From Xanthobacteraceae bacterium (lineage in GTDB: Bacteria > Pseudomonadota > Alphaproteobacteria > Rhizobiales > Xanthobacteraceae), in NCBI GenBank assembly GCA_019745775.1, contig JAIESR010000003.1, positions 1 through 64,000 on the forward strand: a DNA stretch of 64,000 nt, in the 5' to 3' direction. Shown here piece after piece: positions 9,091 through 19,379 of this stretch (its first letter is position 1; each line of letters begins with the position of its first letter). The notes beneath the pieces are model-generated. The model was given only the letters and a program-made list of their open reading frames with translations. It made no database searches and had not been told where the DNA came from. The position numbers were made by a program, and so were the translations under genes.

Positions 9091-10941
9091 TCATTCCGCC
9101 GCTTGTGCTGTATCGCCGGCATCGAGGAAGCCGCCGGATTGCCGCTGCCAGAGCGCCGCGTAGTGGCCGTTGAGCCGCAGCAACTGGTCGTGCGTGCCCT
9201 GCTCGGCGATGCGGCCGTGGTCGAGCACGATCAGCCGGTCCATGCGGGCGATGGTCGAAAGCCGGTGCGCGATCGCGATCACGGTCTTGCCGGCCATCAG
9301 CGTCGACAGGCTCTCCTGGATCGCGGCCTCGACCTCGCTGTCGAGCGCGGAGGTCGCTTCGTCGAGCACCAGGATCGGCGCGTTCTTGAGGATGACGCGC
9401 GCGATCGCGATGCGCTGACGCTGGCCGCCGGAAAGCTTCACGCCGCGCTCGCCGACCTGTGCGTCGTAGCCGCGCCGGCCGCGCCAGTCCTCCAGCGCGC
9501 CGATGAATTCGTCGGCATGCGCAAGGTGGGCGGCGTGCAGGACTTCCTCCTCGGTCGCCTCCGGCTTGCCGTAGCGGATGTTCTCGCGGATTGAGCGGTG
9601 CAGCAACGAGGTGTCCTGCGTCACCACCGAGATCTGTGCGCGCAGCGACTCCTGCGTCGCGTGCGCGATGTCCTGGCCGTCGATCAGGATTCGGCCTTTT
9701 TCGACATCGAAGAAGCGCAGCAGCAGATTGACCACGGTCGATTTGCCAGCGCCGGAACGGCCGACGAGGCCGATCTTCTCGCCCGGCCGCACGATGAGCG
9801 AAAAATTGTCGAGGACGCCGGTCTCGCGCCCGTAGCCGAAGCGCACGGCATCGAATGCGATGCCGCCGTCGCTGACCACGAGCGGCTGAGCGCCGGGCGG
9901 GTCGATGAGCTGCAACGGACGCGCAATCGTCATCATGCCTTCCTGCACGATGCCGATCTCTTCGAACAGGTCGGTGATCTGCACCGCGATCTGGCGCGAC
10001 GTATTGGCGAGCTGGAGCGTCAGCGGCAGCACCATCGCGATGGCGCCGACGTCGACCAATCCCTTCTGCCACAGCAGCAGCGCCATCGCGCCGGCGCCGG
10101 CGATCAGGAAGGCGTCGAGGAGCTTCAGGAGCGTGCCGAACCAGGTCAGCAGGCGCCGCTCCGCCAGGAAGACGTCGACGTGGCGGTCGACCGCGTCGCG
10201 CACGTAGTTGTCCTCGTCGCGCGGGCGCGCGAACAGCTTGACGGTGAGGATGTTGGTGTAGCTGTCGACGATGCGGCCCATCAGCGCCGAGCGCGCCTCG
10301 GAATTGATCTTGGAGCGGTCGCGGATGCGGGGGACGAAGTACCAGAGCAGCGCGATATAGCCGGCGAACCAGAGCAGGATCGGGAGGGCGAGCCACGCGT
10401 CGGCCGCGGCCGTCATCACGATCGCGGTGATTCCGTAGACGAGGACGTACCAGACAGCCGTCACCGAAGTGACCAGCGTCTGGCGGACCGCCGGGCCGGT
10501 CTGCATGACGCGGTTGGAGATGCGGCCGGCGAAATCGTTCTGGAAGAACGACCAGCTCTGGCGCACGACGTGCCAGTGCGCCTGCCAGCGGATCAGGCTC
10601 GAGAACGGCGCCGCGATCGCCTGGTTGGCGATGAGGTAGCGCGCCAGCGCGGCGGCCGGCCGTGCGACCATGACGACCAGCAGCATTGCGACCAGCCATG
10701 GCCAGGTCTCGGCGAGGAAGCGATCGGGCGGAATTTGCGACACGTAGGTGACGATCCGTCCCATGAACCAGGGAACGGCCGCGTCGGTGAGTGCTGCAAC
10801 GAGCTCGACGACAAACAGCGCGACGAACAGCGGTTTGGCCTGACGCGCAAAATGCCACAGGAACGCGAGCAGCCCGGCCGGTGGCTCCGGACGTTCGGGC
10901 GTCGCCGTTGGTTTCAGGAATCGCTCGAAACGGGAAAACAT
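9091..10941 (-). CDS. ABC exporter, fused permease and ATPase, copy 2
   Basis: 616 residues from ATG 10941 (MFSRFERFLKP). It has the same architecture as copy 1: six-helix membrane domain with FFQNDFAGRISNRVMQTG, Walker A GRSGAGKST (K400), LSGGQRQRIAIARV, ILVLDEATSALD and AIAHRLS. All catalytic residues are kept in both copies, unlike typical heterodimeric exporters with one degenerate site. The convergent DUF2277 gene ends one base away. Identity to copy 1 is extreme in the ATPase C-terminal part and lower in the transmembrane part, which would set substrate choice. Confidence 0.5.
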   Translation of the reverse strand: MFSRFERFLKPTATPERPEPPAGLLAFLWHFARQAKPLFVALFVVELVAALTDAAVPWFMGRIVTYVSQIPPDRFLAETWPWLVAMLLVVMVARPAAALARYLIANQAIAAPFSSLIRWQAHWHVVRQSWSFFQNDFAGRISNRVMQTGPAVRQTLVTSVTAVWYVLVYGITAIVMTAAADAWLALPILLWFAGYIALLWYFVPRIRDRSKINSEARSALMGRIVDSYTNILTVKLFARPRDEDNYVRDAVDRHVDVFLAERRLLTWFGTLLKLLDAFLIAGAGAMALLLWQKGLVDVGAIAMVLPLTLQLANTSRQIAVQITDLFEEIGIVQEGMMTIARPLQLIDPPGAQPLVVSDGGIAFDAVRFGYGRETGVLDNFSLIVRPGEKIGLVGRSGAGKSTVVNLLLRFFDVEKGRILIDGQDIAHATQESLRAQISVVTQDTSLLHRSIRENIRYGKPEATEEEVLHAAHLAHADEFIGALEDWRGRRGYDAQVGERGVKLSGGQRQRIAIARVILKNAPILVLDEATSALDSEVEAAIQESLSTLMAGKTVIAIAHRLSTIARMDRLIVLDHGRIAEQGTHDQLLRLNGHYAALWQRQSGGFLDAGDTAQAAE

Positions 10942-11146
10942 CTGCTGCGAATATAGGACTTGGCGCGATCTTTCTACAGCCGCCGGCTTGGGCCGGTGCG
11001 GCGGGGATAAAATGGCGGCGGATATCACCAAGCGACAGCCGAATGAAGCGATCCCGGAGCCTTGCGGCCGCGACCTCCATGCCCCCTTGGGCGAAGGCGA
11101 TCAAGGCCGCCGGCATCAAGCCGGGCGATCAGGAGCACGCCGCGCG

Positions 11147-11944
11147 CTATCGCTTTGCCGGGGCGGCAACCCGATATCCCGGTTGGCCTGCACGATCGAT
11201 TGCGCGTTGAACGACACCGGAGGCTTTGGCTTCTTCCACGAACTCGCTGATGTAGGCGAGCCGCGCGGGCTGTCCCTTAGGAACGACCAGCGCCGGGAAG
11301 TTCGCCCCATAGCTGTCTGCGATCACGCGCGAACCGGGCAGTTCCGTGGCGTATTCCATGAGCGCAGGACGGACCGAGGCCCACGCGTCGACCTTTGCGC
11401 TCCGCAACAGCGCGAAAGCCGCATCCGGCGTGTCGGCGATGACCAGTTCGGCCAGCTTTGCGATGCGACCGAGCGACAGCGTCGAAGCATGGTTACGCAC
11501 GGCGGCAATACGGACGCCAGGTCGGTCCATGTCGGCGACGGTGCGGACCGTCGAGCCGGCCGGTACCAGGTAAGTGTACTCCACCTGCATGAAGGGAGGC
11601 GTGAAGCCTCCGACCTGATCGGCCCGGGTGGGATCGAAGCCCAATGAGCCGATGTCGCACGGGCCGTTATTGAGGCATTCGACGAGCCTGGGCGGCGTCG
11701 GCAATTCGATCAGCACGACGGGCAACTTCATGTGTGATCCAAGCGCGCGCATCACCTCGACCCATGGACCCTTCAGGTCATTGGTCGCGGAATCTTTGGT
11801 GTACTGCGGTGGGAACGTTCCAAACCGGACCTTGCCAGCCTGAACAAGGTCGGCGATTCGAGGATCCGATGTCGGCTGCGCATTGGTGCTTGCGGCTACC
11901 AGAAGAAGAGCAACCGCCACCAAAAGCCGAAGCCCCATGTTCAT
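11147..11944 (-). CDS. periplasmic solute-binding protein, family 3 (amino-acid type)
   Basis: 265 residues from ATG 11944, preceded by GGGAGGAG at five bases; a second ATG six bases in is less well placed. A signal peptide ends near STNA/QPT. The mature protein follows the family-3 binding-protein plan: VRFGTFPPQYTKD, GPWVEVMRALGSHMKLPVVLIELP, CDIGSLGFDPTRAD, PFMQVEYTYLVPAG and AFALLRSAKVDAWASVRPAL. Such proteins normally deliver amino acids or opines to an ABC permease, but no permease or ATPase gene is adjacent, so it is an orphan here. The usual Arg contacting the ligand carboxylate is not obvious, so the ligand is open. Confidence 0.5.
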   Translation of the reverse strand: MNMGLRLLVAVALLLVAASTNAQPTSDPRIADLVQAGKVRFGTFPPQYTKDSATNDLKGPWVEVMRALGSHMKLPVVLIELPTPPRLVECLNNGPCDIGSLGFDPTRADQVGGFTPPFMQVEYTYLVPAGSTVRTVADMDRPGVRIAAVRNHASTLSLGRIAKLAELVIADTPDAAFALLRSAKVDAWASVRPALMEYATELPGSRVIADSYGANFPALVVPKGQPARLAYISEFVEEAKASGVVQRAIDRAGQPGYRVAAPAKR

Positions 11945-12106
11945 GAGCTCCTCCCTCTGACATTGCGACGCGTTGCGTTTTATGGACCAGTGCTGCACCG
12001 GCTTTCCGGGTCACTGTGAGGCAAGGATAGCACCGCGAAACCGCCGAGAGAAGTTCGGCCGGAGCTCACGCCAGATAGGTGAGGTCTGCTGACGAAAGCA
12101 GGCGGA

Positions 12107-13252
12107 CTACTTCCCCGGCGACACCCGCAGGATCCGGCCGTTGGAATTGTCGGTCGCGAGGTAAAGCGCGCCGTCCGGGCCTTGCCGCACGTCGCGAATG
12201 CGCTCGCGCAGATTCTGCAGCAGGCGCTCCTCGGCGCCGACCTTCTCGCCGTCGACGTCGAGCCGCACCAGCATCTGCCCGGCGAGCGCGCCGACGAACA
12301 GGTTGCCGCGCCATTTCGGGAACAGGTCGCCGGTATAGAACGCCATGCCCGACGGCGCGATCGACGGCACCCAGTATTTCACCGGCTGCTCCATGCCGGC
12401 CTGGTGCGTGCCGACGCCGATCTTCGCGCCGGAATAGTCGATGCCCCAGGTGATGACCGGCCAGCCGTAGTTTTTGCCGGCTTCGGCGATGTTGATCTCG
12501 TCGCCGCCGCGCGCGCCGTGCTCGTGCGTCCACAGCTTGCCGCTCTGCGGGTCGAGCGCCGCGCCCTGCATGTTGCGATGGCCGTAGCTCCAGATCTCGG
12601 GCTTCGCGCCCGCGCGTTTGACGAACGGATTGTCCTGCGGCACGCCGCCGTCGGTCGTGACGCGGATCACCTTGCCGAGATGATTGCCGAGGTTCTGCGC
12701 GTCGTCGCGGTAGCGGAAATGGTCGCCGGTGGTGAGGAACAGGTTGCCGTCGCGCGCCTGCACGATGCGGCAACCGAAGTGATTGCCGCTCGACGGCGGC
12801 CCGTCCTGCTGGAAGATGACCTTGACGCCCTCGAGCCGCGGTGGATTGCCGTCGTGGAGCCGCGCGCGGGCCAGCGCGGTCTGCCCGCCGCCGCTGACCG
12901 GCATCGCGAAGCAGAAATAGATGGTGCCGTTCTTGCTGAAGTCGCGGTCGACGATCACGTCGTGCAGTCCGCCCTGGCCGCGCGCGAACACCTCCGGCAG
13001 GCCGGCAATCGGCGGCGACAGCGTGCCGCCTTTCGCCATCAGGCGCAGCCGCCCGGCGCGCTCTGTGACCAGCATGCGTCCATCGGGAAGAAAGGCGATC
13101 GCCCAGGGGTAGGCGAGGCCACTGGCGACGGTCTCAACCGTCAGATTGTCCGCAGGCGGACCGCCGGAGGGCCGGAATTGCGGCTGAGCATGGGAGGGGA
13201 TCGCGCTCGCGATCAGCAACAGCGGCGCTGCGGCGGCGGCCGGCAATCTCAT
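12107..13252 (-). CDS. PQQ-dependent soluble aldose sugar dehydrogenase (YliI type)
   Basis: 381 residues with a signal peptide (about 1-22, SHA/QPQ), so periplasmic. It is a six-bladed beta-propeller of the glucose/sorbosone dehydrogenase family: GLAYPWAIAFLPDGRMLVTERAGRLR at the start, GQGGLHDVIVDRDF, GGPPSSGNHFGCR, WSYGHRNMQGAALDP (the HRN motif near the PQQ/Ca site), and EHGARGGDEINIAEAGKNYGWPVIT. Family members oxidise aldose sugars with PQQ; E. coli YliI is the reference. No PQQ biosynthesis genes are in the window. It forms a single-gene unit. Confidence 0.5.
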   Translation of the reverse strand: MRLPAAAAAPLLLIASAIPSHAQPQFRPSGGPPADNLTVETVASGLAYPWAIAFLPDGRMLVTERAGRLRLMAKGGTLSPPIAGLPEVFARGQGGLHDVIVDRDFSKNGTIYFCFAMPVSGGGQTALARARLHDGNPPRLEGVKVIFQQDGPPSSGNHFGCRIVQARDGNLFLTTGDHFRYRDDAQNLGNHLGKVIRVTTDGGVPQDNPFVKRAGAKPEIWSYGHRNMQGAALDPQSGKLWTHEHGARGGDEINIAEAGKNYGWPVITWGIDYSGAKIGVGTHQAGMEQPVKYWVPSIAPSGMAFYTGDLFPKWRGNLFVGALAGQMLVRLDVDGEKVGAEERLLQNLRERIRDVRQGPDGALYLATDNSNGRILRVSPGK

Positions 13253-13383
13253 GGATGGCTCTCCTCGGACGGCGCACGGGTGTGCGACCGATCGTCAACT
13301 ATGCACCGCCCGGGAAGAAACCAACACCACGTTCGAACATGGTCAGCGTACCGCGGAGAACAAATGACGCGAAAATGACAAAC

Positions 13384-13671
13384 TCACATTTTCCCCTTTG
13401 GGCCACTCGCCATGAAGGCCGTCAGCCCACCCATCACCAACAACAGCAAGCCGATCAGCAGCGCGATAGCGAGCGGCGCCACGTCGCCGTCGGCCCGCAG
13501 GCCGAAGACGTCGGCGCGCGCAATCCCGATCGACACGGCGGTAGCCGCAACGACAGTCGATAATGCGAGCGATACGGTTGCGATCCATTCCATCCAGGCA
13601 ACGGGACGCTTGCGCGATTCCGTCGCCTCGAGAGCACTGCCTTGTGCAGGCGCCCTCTCACTCCTGGTCAT
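13384..13671 (-). CDS. small inner-membrane protein, 95 aa, two predicted helices
   Basis: Start ATG 13671, preceded by GGAGAG at four bases. Residues 1-25 are polar; two hydrophobic stretches follow (about 26-50, WIATVSLALSTVVAATAVSIGIA; and about 65-88, LAIALLIGLLLLVMGGLTAFMA) separated by a short acidic loop (ADVFGLRADGDV). It ends with GPKGKM. I do not recognise a family. It is divergent from the Bug receptor gene at 13855 and unrelated to its neighbours in any visible way. Confidence 0.5.
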   Translation of the reverse strand: MTRSERAPAQGSALEATESRKRPVAWMEWIATVSLALSTVVAATAVSIGIARADVFGLRADGDVAPLAIALLIGLLLLVMGGLTAFMASGPKGKM

Positions 13672-13854
13672 TTCACTCTCCGCGAATCAGCGCCGTCCTT
13701 GGTGTGCAGAATCGACGTGGATGCCGGCGCCCGTTCGTCGGGATTTAGGCAAAGGCGTGAAGTTTGGTTAAAGAAGGGTTAAACTGGAATCGGCCGATCG
13801 CATTTTGCCAACGCGTGTAGCCCGCGAGTCACAGCGGGCACCAAGGGAGGACCA

Positions 13855-14832
13855 ATGACAAAAGCGCTCACCGGCATCGTTGCGTTGCTTGCGACGCTGT
13901 TCAGCACCAGTGCCGCCATGTCGCAGGCGAGCTATCCGGATCGGCCGATCCGCATGATCGTGGCGTTTCCGCCGGGCGGTCCCTCGGACATCGTCGCGCG
14001 GCTGATGGCGGAAAAGCTCACCGAAGCCTTGGGTAAGCCGGCCGTCGTCGAGAATGTGAGCGGCGCCTCCGGCAACATCGGCACCGAGCGCGCTGCCAAA
14101 TCCACGCCGGACGGCCACACGCTGCTGATCTCGGCGCCCGGGCCGCTGGTCGTCAATCCGTCGCTCTTCCAAAAAGTGCCGTTCGATCCGCTCCGGGATT
14201 TCGCGCCGATCTCGCAGCTGTGCTACACGCCCAATGTCCTGGTGGTGAACAATGACGTGCCGGCGAAGTCCGTGCAGGAGCTGATCGCACTCGCACGCAA
14301 GAATCCGGGCGAGCTGTCGTTCGCCTCGGGCGGTGCCGGCACCAGCAATCATCTCGCGGCCGAGCTGTTCAAGTTCATGGCCGGGGTCAATCTCCAGCAC
14401 GTGCCTTATCGTGGTGTCTCGGTGTCCGTGCCGGACATCATCGGCGGCCGCATCCCCGTCGCATTCCTCAGTATGGCGACCGCGCTGCCGCTGGTGCGTG
14501 ACGGAAAGTTACGGGCGCTGGCGGTCGGCACGCCCGCGCGCTGGCCGGCTGCGCCGGAAATCCCGACCATGGATGAGTCTGGAGTGCCCGGTTTCACGTC
14601 GACTGTCTGGCATTCGTTTCTGGCGCCGGCCGGAACGCCGCCGGCGATCGTCGAGCGCCTGCATCGCGAGACCATGCGCATCCTCGCACTGCCGGATGTC
14701 CGCAGGATATTCGATGACAACGGCCTGGCGGTGATCGGAAGCACGCCCGCTGAATTTGCCGCCGTCATCAAGGCGGAAGGTCAGCAATGGGCCAAGGTGA
14801 TCAAGCAAAGCGGGTTGAAGGCCGGTAACTGA
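13855..14832 (+). CDS. Bug/TctC-family periplasmic receptor
   Basis: 325 residues; AGGGAGGA precedes ATG 13855. A signal peptide ends near AAMSQA/SYP. The mature protein shows the Bug family signatures: YPDRPIRMIVAFPPGGPSDIVAR, VVENVSGASGNIGTERAAKSTPDGHTLL, FASGGAGTSNHLAAELF, HVPYRGVS and VRDGKLRALAVGTPAR. Bug proteins bind small carboxylates (citrate, glutamate, aspartate, nicotinate, terephthalate) and most are orphans without membrane partners, as here. The ligand cannot be told from the sequence. Confidence 0.5.
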   Translation: MTKALTGIVALLATLFSTSAAMSQASYPDRPIRMIVAFPPGGPSDIVARLMAEKLTEALGKPAVVENVSGASGNIGTERAAKSTPDGHTLLISAPGPLVVNPSLFQKVPFDPLRDFAPISQLCYTPNVLVVNNDVPAKSVQELIALARKNPGELSFASGGAGTSNHLAAELFKFMAGVNLQHVPYRGVSVSVPDIIGGRIPVAFLSMATALPLVRDGKLRALAVGTPARWPAAPEIPTMDESGVPGFTSTVWHSFLAPAGTPPAIVERLHRETMRILALPDVRRIFDDNGLAVIGSTPAEFAAVIKAEGQQWAKVIKQSGLKAGN

Positions 14833-14857
14833 CCAGGTTGAGGCTCGAAACCAGCTG

Positions 14858-15490
14858 CTATTGCGCGGCTTCGAGCGCGCTCGGCTGCCAGTCCATGGCG
14901 ATGTGGCCGGGCTGCTCGGCGACCCGATCGAGCCATTTGCGGATCGCCGGGAACGTGCCGAGGTCGTAGTCGGAGTGGTGGGCCAGATGCGTATACGCAT
15001 AGAGCGCGATGTCGGCGATGGTGTAGCGGCCGGCGGCGAAGAAGTCGTTGTGCTTGAGGTGGTTCTCCATCACGCGCAGAGAGCGATAGCCTTCTTCCAT
15101 CCAGTCCTCGAACGCGTGGCGCTGCAGGTCGCGCCCGCCCTTCACCAGCACCAGCCAGAAATAGGCGGCGCCGAGGTTGGGCTCGAGGCTGTGCTGCTCG
15201 AAGAACATCCATTGCAGCGCTTCCGCACGATCAATGCGATCGTCGGGGGCGAGCGGCGTGCCGCCGGCGACATACCAGAGAATGGCATTCGATTCCGCGA
15301 TGTGACGGCCGGGCGCGACTTCGAGCAGCGGCACCTGGCCGTTCGGATTCTTCGTCAGGAATTCGGGCGTGTGGCTTTCGCCCTTGAGGATGTCGACTTC
15401 GACCAGACGATACTGCACGCCGAGCTGGGCGAGGGCGAGCCTCACCTTGTAGCTGTTTCCCGAACGCTGCATTGAATAGAGCGTCTGCAT
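14858..15490 (-). CDS. glutathione S-transferase family protein
   Basis: 210 residues from ATG 15490. It has the N-terminal thioredoxin-fold domain (YSMQRSGNSYKVRLALAQLG, with the Ser/Asn near the thiolate site; VPLLEV with the cis-proline and AESNAILWYVA with the ESNA glutathione contact) and a helical C-terminal domain ending FPAIRKWLDRVAEQPG. It is a cytosolic enzyme of detoxification or isomerisation; the substrate is unknown. The gene converges with the Bug receptor gene, 25 bases apart. Confidence 0.5.
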   Translation of the reverse strand: MQTLYSMQRSGNSYKVRLALAQLGVQYRLVEVDILKGESHTPEFLTKNPNGQVPLLEVAPGRHIAESNAILWYVAGGTPLAPDDRIDRAEALQWMFFEQHSLEPNLGAAYFWLVLVKGGRDLQRHAFEDWMEEGYRSLRVMENHLKHNDFFAAGRYTIADIALYAYTHLAHHSDYDLGTFPAIRKWLDRVAEQPGHIAMDWQPSALEAAQ

Positions 15491-15647
15491 TTCCGTGCCC
15501 GGCCGGCCGCATTCACGACGTCTGTAGTCCACATCAATTGTGAGACTATGACATGAGAGAGGCGGTGTCGTGTCAATTCACGAACCCGACAGTCCTACGC
15601 AGTGTTGTTTTCGCAGCGCAGCAAAACAGCGTAGATTTATTCTTCGT

Positions 15648-16940
15648 CTAGATTGTTGCTGAGTTTGTTCTGCTCTGCGTCACCATGGACGGTAACGGTT
15701 CGTTCGTGGCGCGGCCCACAAACAGAATGAACGCCGCCAGCATGGTCCACACACCGAGCGGGAGCAAAGCGTACTCGGCCATGCTGCGCGCGACGAGCGG
15801 TACCATCCAGAGCATGGCGAGGGCGGTCTTTTGCCACGGGGCGAAGCCGCGTTGCAGTCCGTCCAGCGCGAGGAATGCGATCGCGGGCGCGAGCGCCATC
15901 ATGTCGTAGTCGAGCCCATAGGGCGTCGACAGTACCGACGCGAGGATTAGAGCGGCGGCCTTCAGCGGGTAGGGACGATCGCTGCGCCACAGCCGGACCA
16001 GCAGCACGCACAATGCCAGCACGACGGCGGCATGGAGCGCATAGGCGAGGGCGACGGTTCCGCCCCACATGCGGACCCAGGAAAAGACGCTTTGGATCTT
16101 GTGCCAGCCGATATTGCCCGCTTCCAGGACGGTGACGCGGGTGAATTCGGTCGAGGCGAGCAACGCGTTCCATACATTTGGACCGAAGGCGAGCGTGGTT
16201 GCGGCCGCGAGCGTCACGACGGTCAACGCCGCGAAGCCGAAGGCGCGCCATCGATGGGTGGCGACCAGCACGAGCGGGATCATCAGTCCGAATTGCGGCT
16301 TGTAACTCATGAGTCCAAACAGGATGCCGGCGAGTGCGGGGCGCCGATCGAGCGTCACGAGCGCGCCGCCGATCAGCGCCGCAGTGAGGAAGCCGTTCTG
16401 GCCATGGCCGGCATTCACCAGCACTGCCGGAAATGCGGCGGCAAACAAAAGCCACAGGGGGTCGAGGCGGCAATAGCCGGTGGTCGCGTTCGCCTGTGCC
16501 GAGGAGGGCGGCGTTTCGCGGAAGCAAAGAATTGCGTGGATCGACCAGAGATAGAGCGCGAATGTCGTCGCGAGCCACGCCGCCAGCGCGAGGCCATAGG
16601 GCATGAGCGCGAGCGCCCCCGCGATGAACAGGAAGAACGGCGGATAGTGCCAGCCGTAGAACGGCGCGTTCGCGCCGAAGAGCTCGCGCTGCCTGGCGTA
16701 GTGCAGGGCGAGATCGAACGGCGCCTCGGGGCGACCTTCGATGACATAGGTCCCGGCGGCGTAGACATTGGCGAAATCGGTTCCGATCGGGTGTCCGCGC
16801 CAGTCCAGATAGCCGTCGGACTTCGCCACCAGGGCGACGACCACGATCACCGAGATGAACAGCGCGGCAAGCGCAACGCGCCGCATCCGCTCGCGCGTGA
16901 GCCAGTCGCCGGTTCGCAATGCCTCAAGGAAACGGCGCAT
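15648..16940 (-). CDS. GT87-like polytopic membrane glycosyltransferase (DUF2029)
   Basis: 430 residues with about ten hydrophobic segments. After the first helix comes the acidic loop GHPIGTDFANVYAAG, with the Asp typical of GT-C type glycosyltransferases, and then APFYGWHYPPFFLFIAG, a DUF2029 signature. Family members transfer mannose from polyprenyl-phosphate donors to cell-envelope glycans in actinobacteria; the role in alphaproteobacteria is not settled. Start ATG 16940 has no strong ribosome site. It stands alone, divergent from the aspartate aminotransferase. Confidence 0.5.
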   Translation of the reverse strand: MRRFLEALRTGDWLTRERMRRVALAALFISVIVVVALVAKSDGYLDWRGHPIGTDFANVYAAGTYVIEGRPEAPFDLALHYARQRELFGANAPFYGWHYPPFFLFIAGALALMPYGLALAAWLATTFALYLWSIHAILCFRETPPSSAQANATTGYCRLDPLWLLFAAAFPAVLVNAGHGQNGFLTAALIGGALVTLDRRPALAGILFGLMSYKPQFGLMIPLVLVATHRWRAFGFAALTVVTLAAATTLAFGPNVWNALLASTEFTRVTVLEAGNIGWHKIQSVFSWVRMWGGTVALAYALHAAVVLALCVLLVRLWRSDRPYPLKAAALILASVLSTPYGLDYDMMALAPAIAFLALDGLQRGFAPWQKTALAMLWMVPLVARSMAEYALLPLGVWTMLAAFILFVGRATNEPLPSMVTQSRTNSATI

Positions 16941-17178
16941 CGACGGGCCACTCCGGTCAGGGCCGCCGCCAGTCGGCCCGATCCGATGCCATCGCTAGCA
17001 GGCCGGGATTGACCGACCGTTAAGCCGTCGTTGTGCCTGAAACAGGCGCCATCGCGGGAAAAGTTCGCATTGGCGCCTCATCCGCCTCAAATTCCGCTGA
17101 ACCAATGGTCACTTGCCCTTGCCGGACTCGGCCCAGGGCCTTAGGAGGATGCGGTTCCTCACTCAGGCCAATAATTAG

Positions 17179-18393
<1,215 letters not shown>

Positions 18394-18417
18394 GTCTTCG
18401 CAAGCGAGGAAGAATTG

Positions 18418-18449
18418 AAACGCCCGGAACTAGGACATCCGGGCGGTTT
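18418..18449 (+). terminator. Rho-independent terminator-like hairpin after aatA
   Basis: Stem CGCCCGGA (18421-18428) pairs with TCCGGGCG (18438-18445), loop of nine, flanked by GAAA on the left and a short GTTT run on the right. The T tract is short, so it may be weak. Confidence 0.5.
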
Positions 18450-18533
18450 GCGCTACCATGGCACCAGGTTCCAGGGCCGCGGCCTTGCCGGGTCATCTGG
18501 CGCCATGGGACGGGGGGTCAGGAGGGAATACTC

Positions 18534-19010
18534 ATGTTTCGCAAGGCAGTCATCGCCGCGGCAGCATTGCTCGCGGTCTTCGCGGCGCTCGAGCCAGCCG
18601 CGGCACAGCGAACCCGGGCCGGCATGCTCGGTTGCGACGTCTCCGGCGGCATCGGTCTGATCATCGGCTCGCAACGACGGCTGGTCTGCACGTTCTCGCC
18701 GGACGGCGGCGGTCCCCAGGAGGTCTATCACGGCACGATTTCGCGGCTCGGCCTCGACATCGGCGCGACGGCCGGCGGCACCATGGCGTGGGCGGTGTTC
18801 TCGGAGTTCGTCGGCCCGCGGCCGGGCTCGCTGGCGGGCGACTATATCGGCGCCACCGGCGAAGCAACCATCGCCGTTGGCCTCGGCGCCAATGTGCTGG
18901 TCGGCGGGTCGAACCGGCAGATCGCGCTCCAGCCGCTTTCGGTCGGTGGACAAGTCGGGCTCAATCTCGCCGTCGGTGTCGCCGAGCTGCAGCTGCGCGT
19001 CGGCCGCTGA
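18534..19010 (+). CDS. DUF992 family secreted protein
   Basis: 158 residues from ATG 18534 with AGGAGGG about eight bases upstream. A signal peptide is evident (about 1-24, PAAA/QRT). The mature protein has the DUF992 pattern: AGMLGCDVSGGIGLIIGSQRRLVCTFSP with the two conserved cysteines, VYHGTISRLGLDIGATAGGTMAWAVF and GLGANVLVGGSNRQIALQPLSV. The family is alphaproteobacterial and periplasmic, of unknown function; the cysteines probably form a disulfide. It is followed by a perfect palindromic terminator. Confidence 0.5.
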   Translation: MFRKAVIAAAALLAVFAALEPAAAQRTRAGMLGCDVSGGIGLIIGSQRRLVCTFSPDGGGPQEVYHGTISRLGLDIGATAGGTMAWAVFSEFVGPRPGSLAGDYIGATGEATIAVGLGANVLVGGSNRQIALQPLSVGGQVGLNLAVGVAELQLRVGR

Positions 19011-19040
19011 TACGAAGCACATACAATGCAGATGTGGTGC

Positions 19041-19068
19041 AACGGCCGCCCGATCGGGCGGCCGTTTT
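19041..19068 (+). terminator. terminator after the DUF992 gene
   Basis: A perfect 26-base palindrome (19041-19066, centre CCCGATCGGG, arms AACGGCCG and CGGCCGTT) ends in four Ts. It can work in both directions. Confidence 0.5.
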
Positions 19069-19379
19069 GCTTGCGGTTATTGGGGCGTCGCGCGGGCGGC
19101 CGGCCCGCGCCAGCCGGTCACGTCGGTGCGCGTTTGTTCTCAGCCACGGCGGAGAATATCGCCGGGAACAGAAGGAGACGCGTGAGCAGAAAAGTCCATG
19201 CGCGCACCGGCGCCTCCGTTCGGGGAACCGCGCTGGTAATCACCGGAAGAGGCCGATTTGCGGTCTTTGCTGGGAACCGCCATTGCGGCACAAACACACG
19301 CCTCTTGCCAATCCCCCTTCGGGTTTGAAACGATGGCGTTCCGGTCCCTTAAGAGCCGTGGTCAGCTTGGGAGGCGGAA
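19069..19379. other. intergenic region with no supported gene
   Basis: About 310 bases between the terminator and the EF-G-like gene. The short frames here are Arg-rich and lack ribosome sites. Bases 19080-19120 are very GC-rich; the last 60 bases presumably hold the promoter and the GGGAGG ribosome site of the next gene. I see no RNA gene or repeat. Confidence 0.5.
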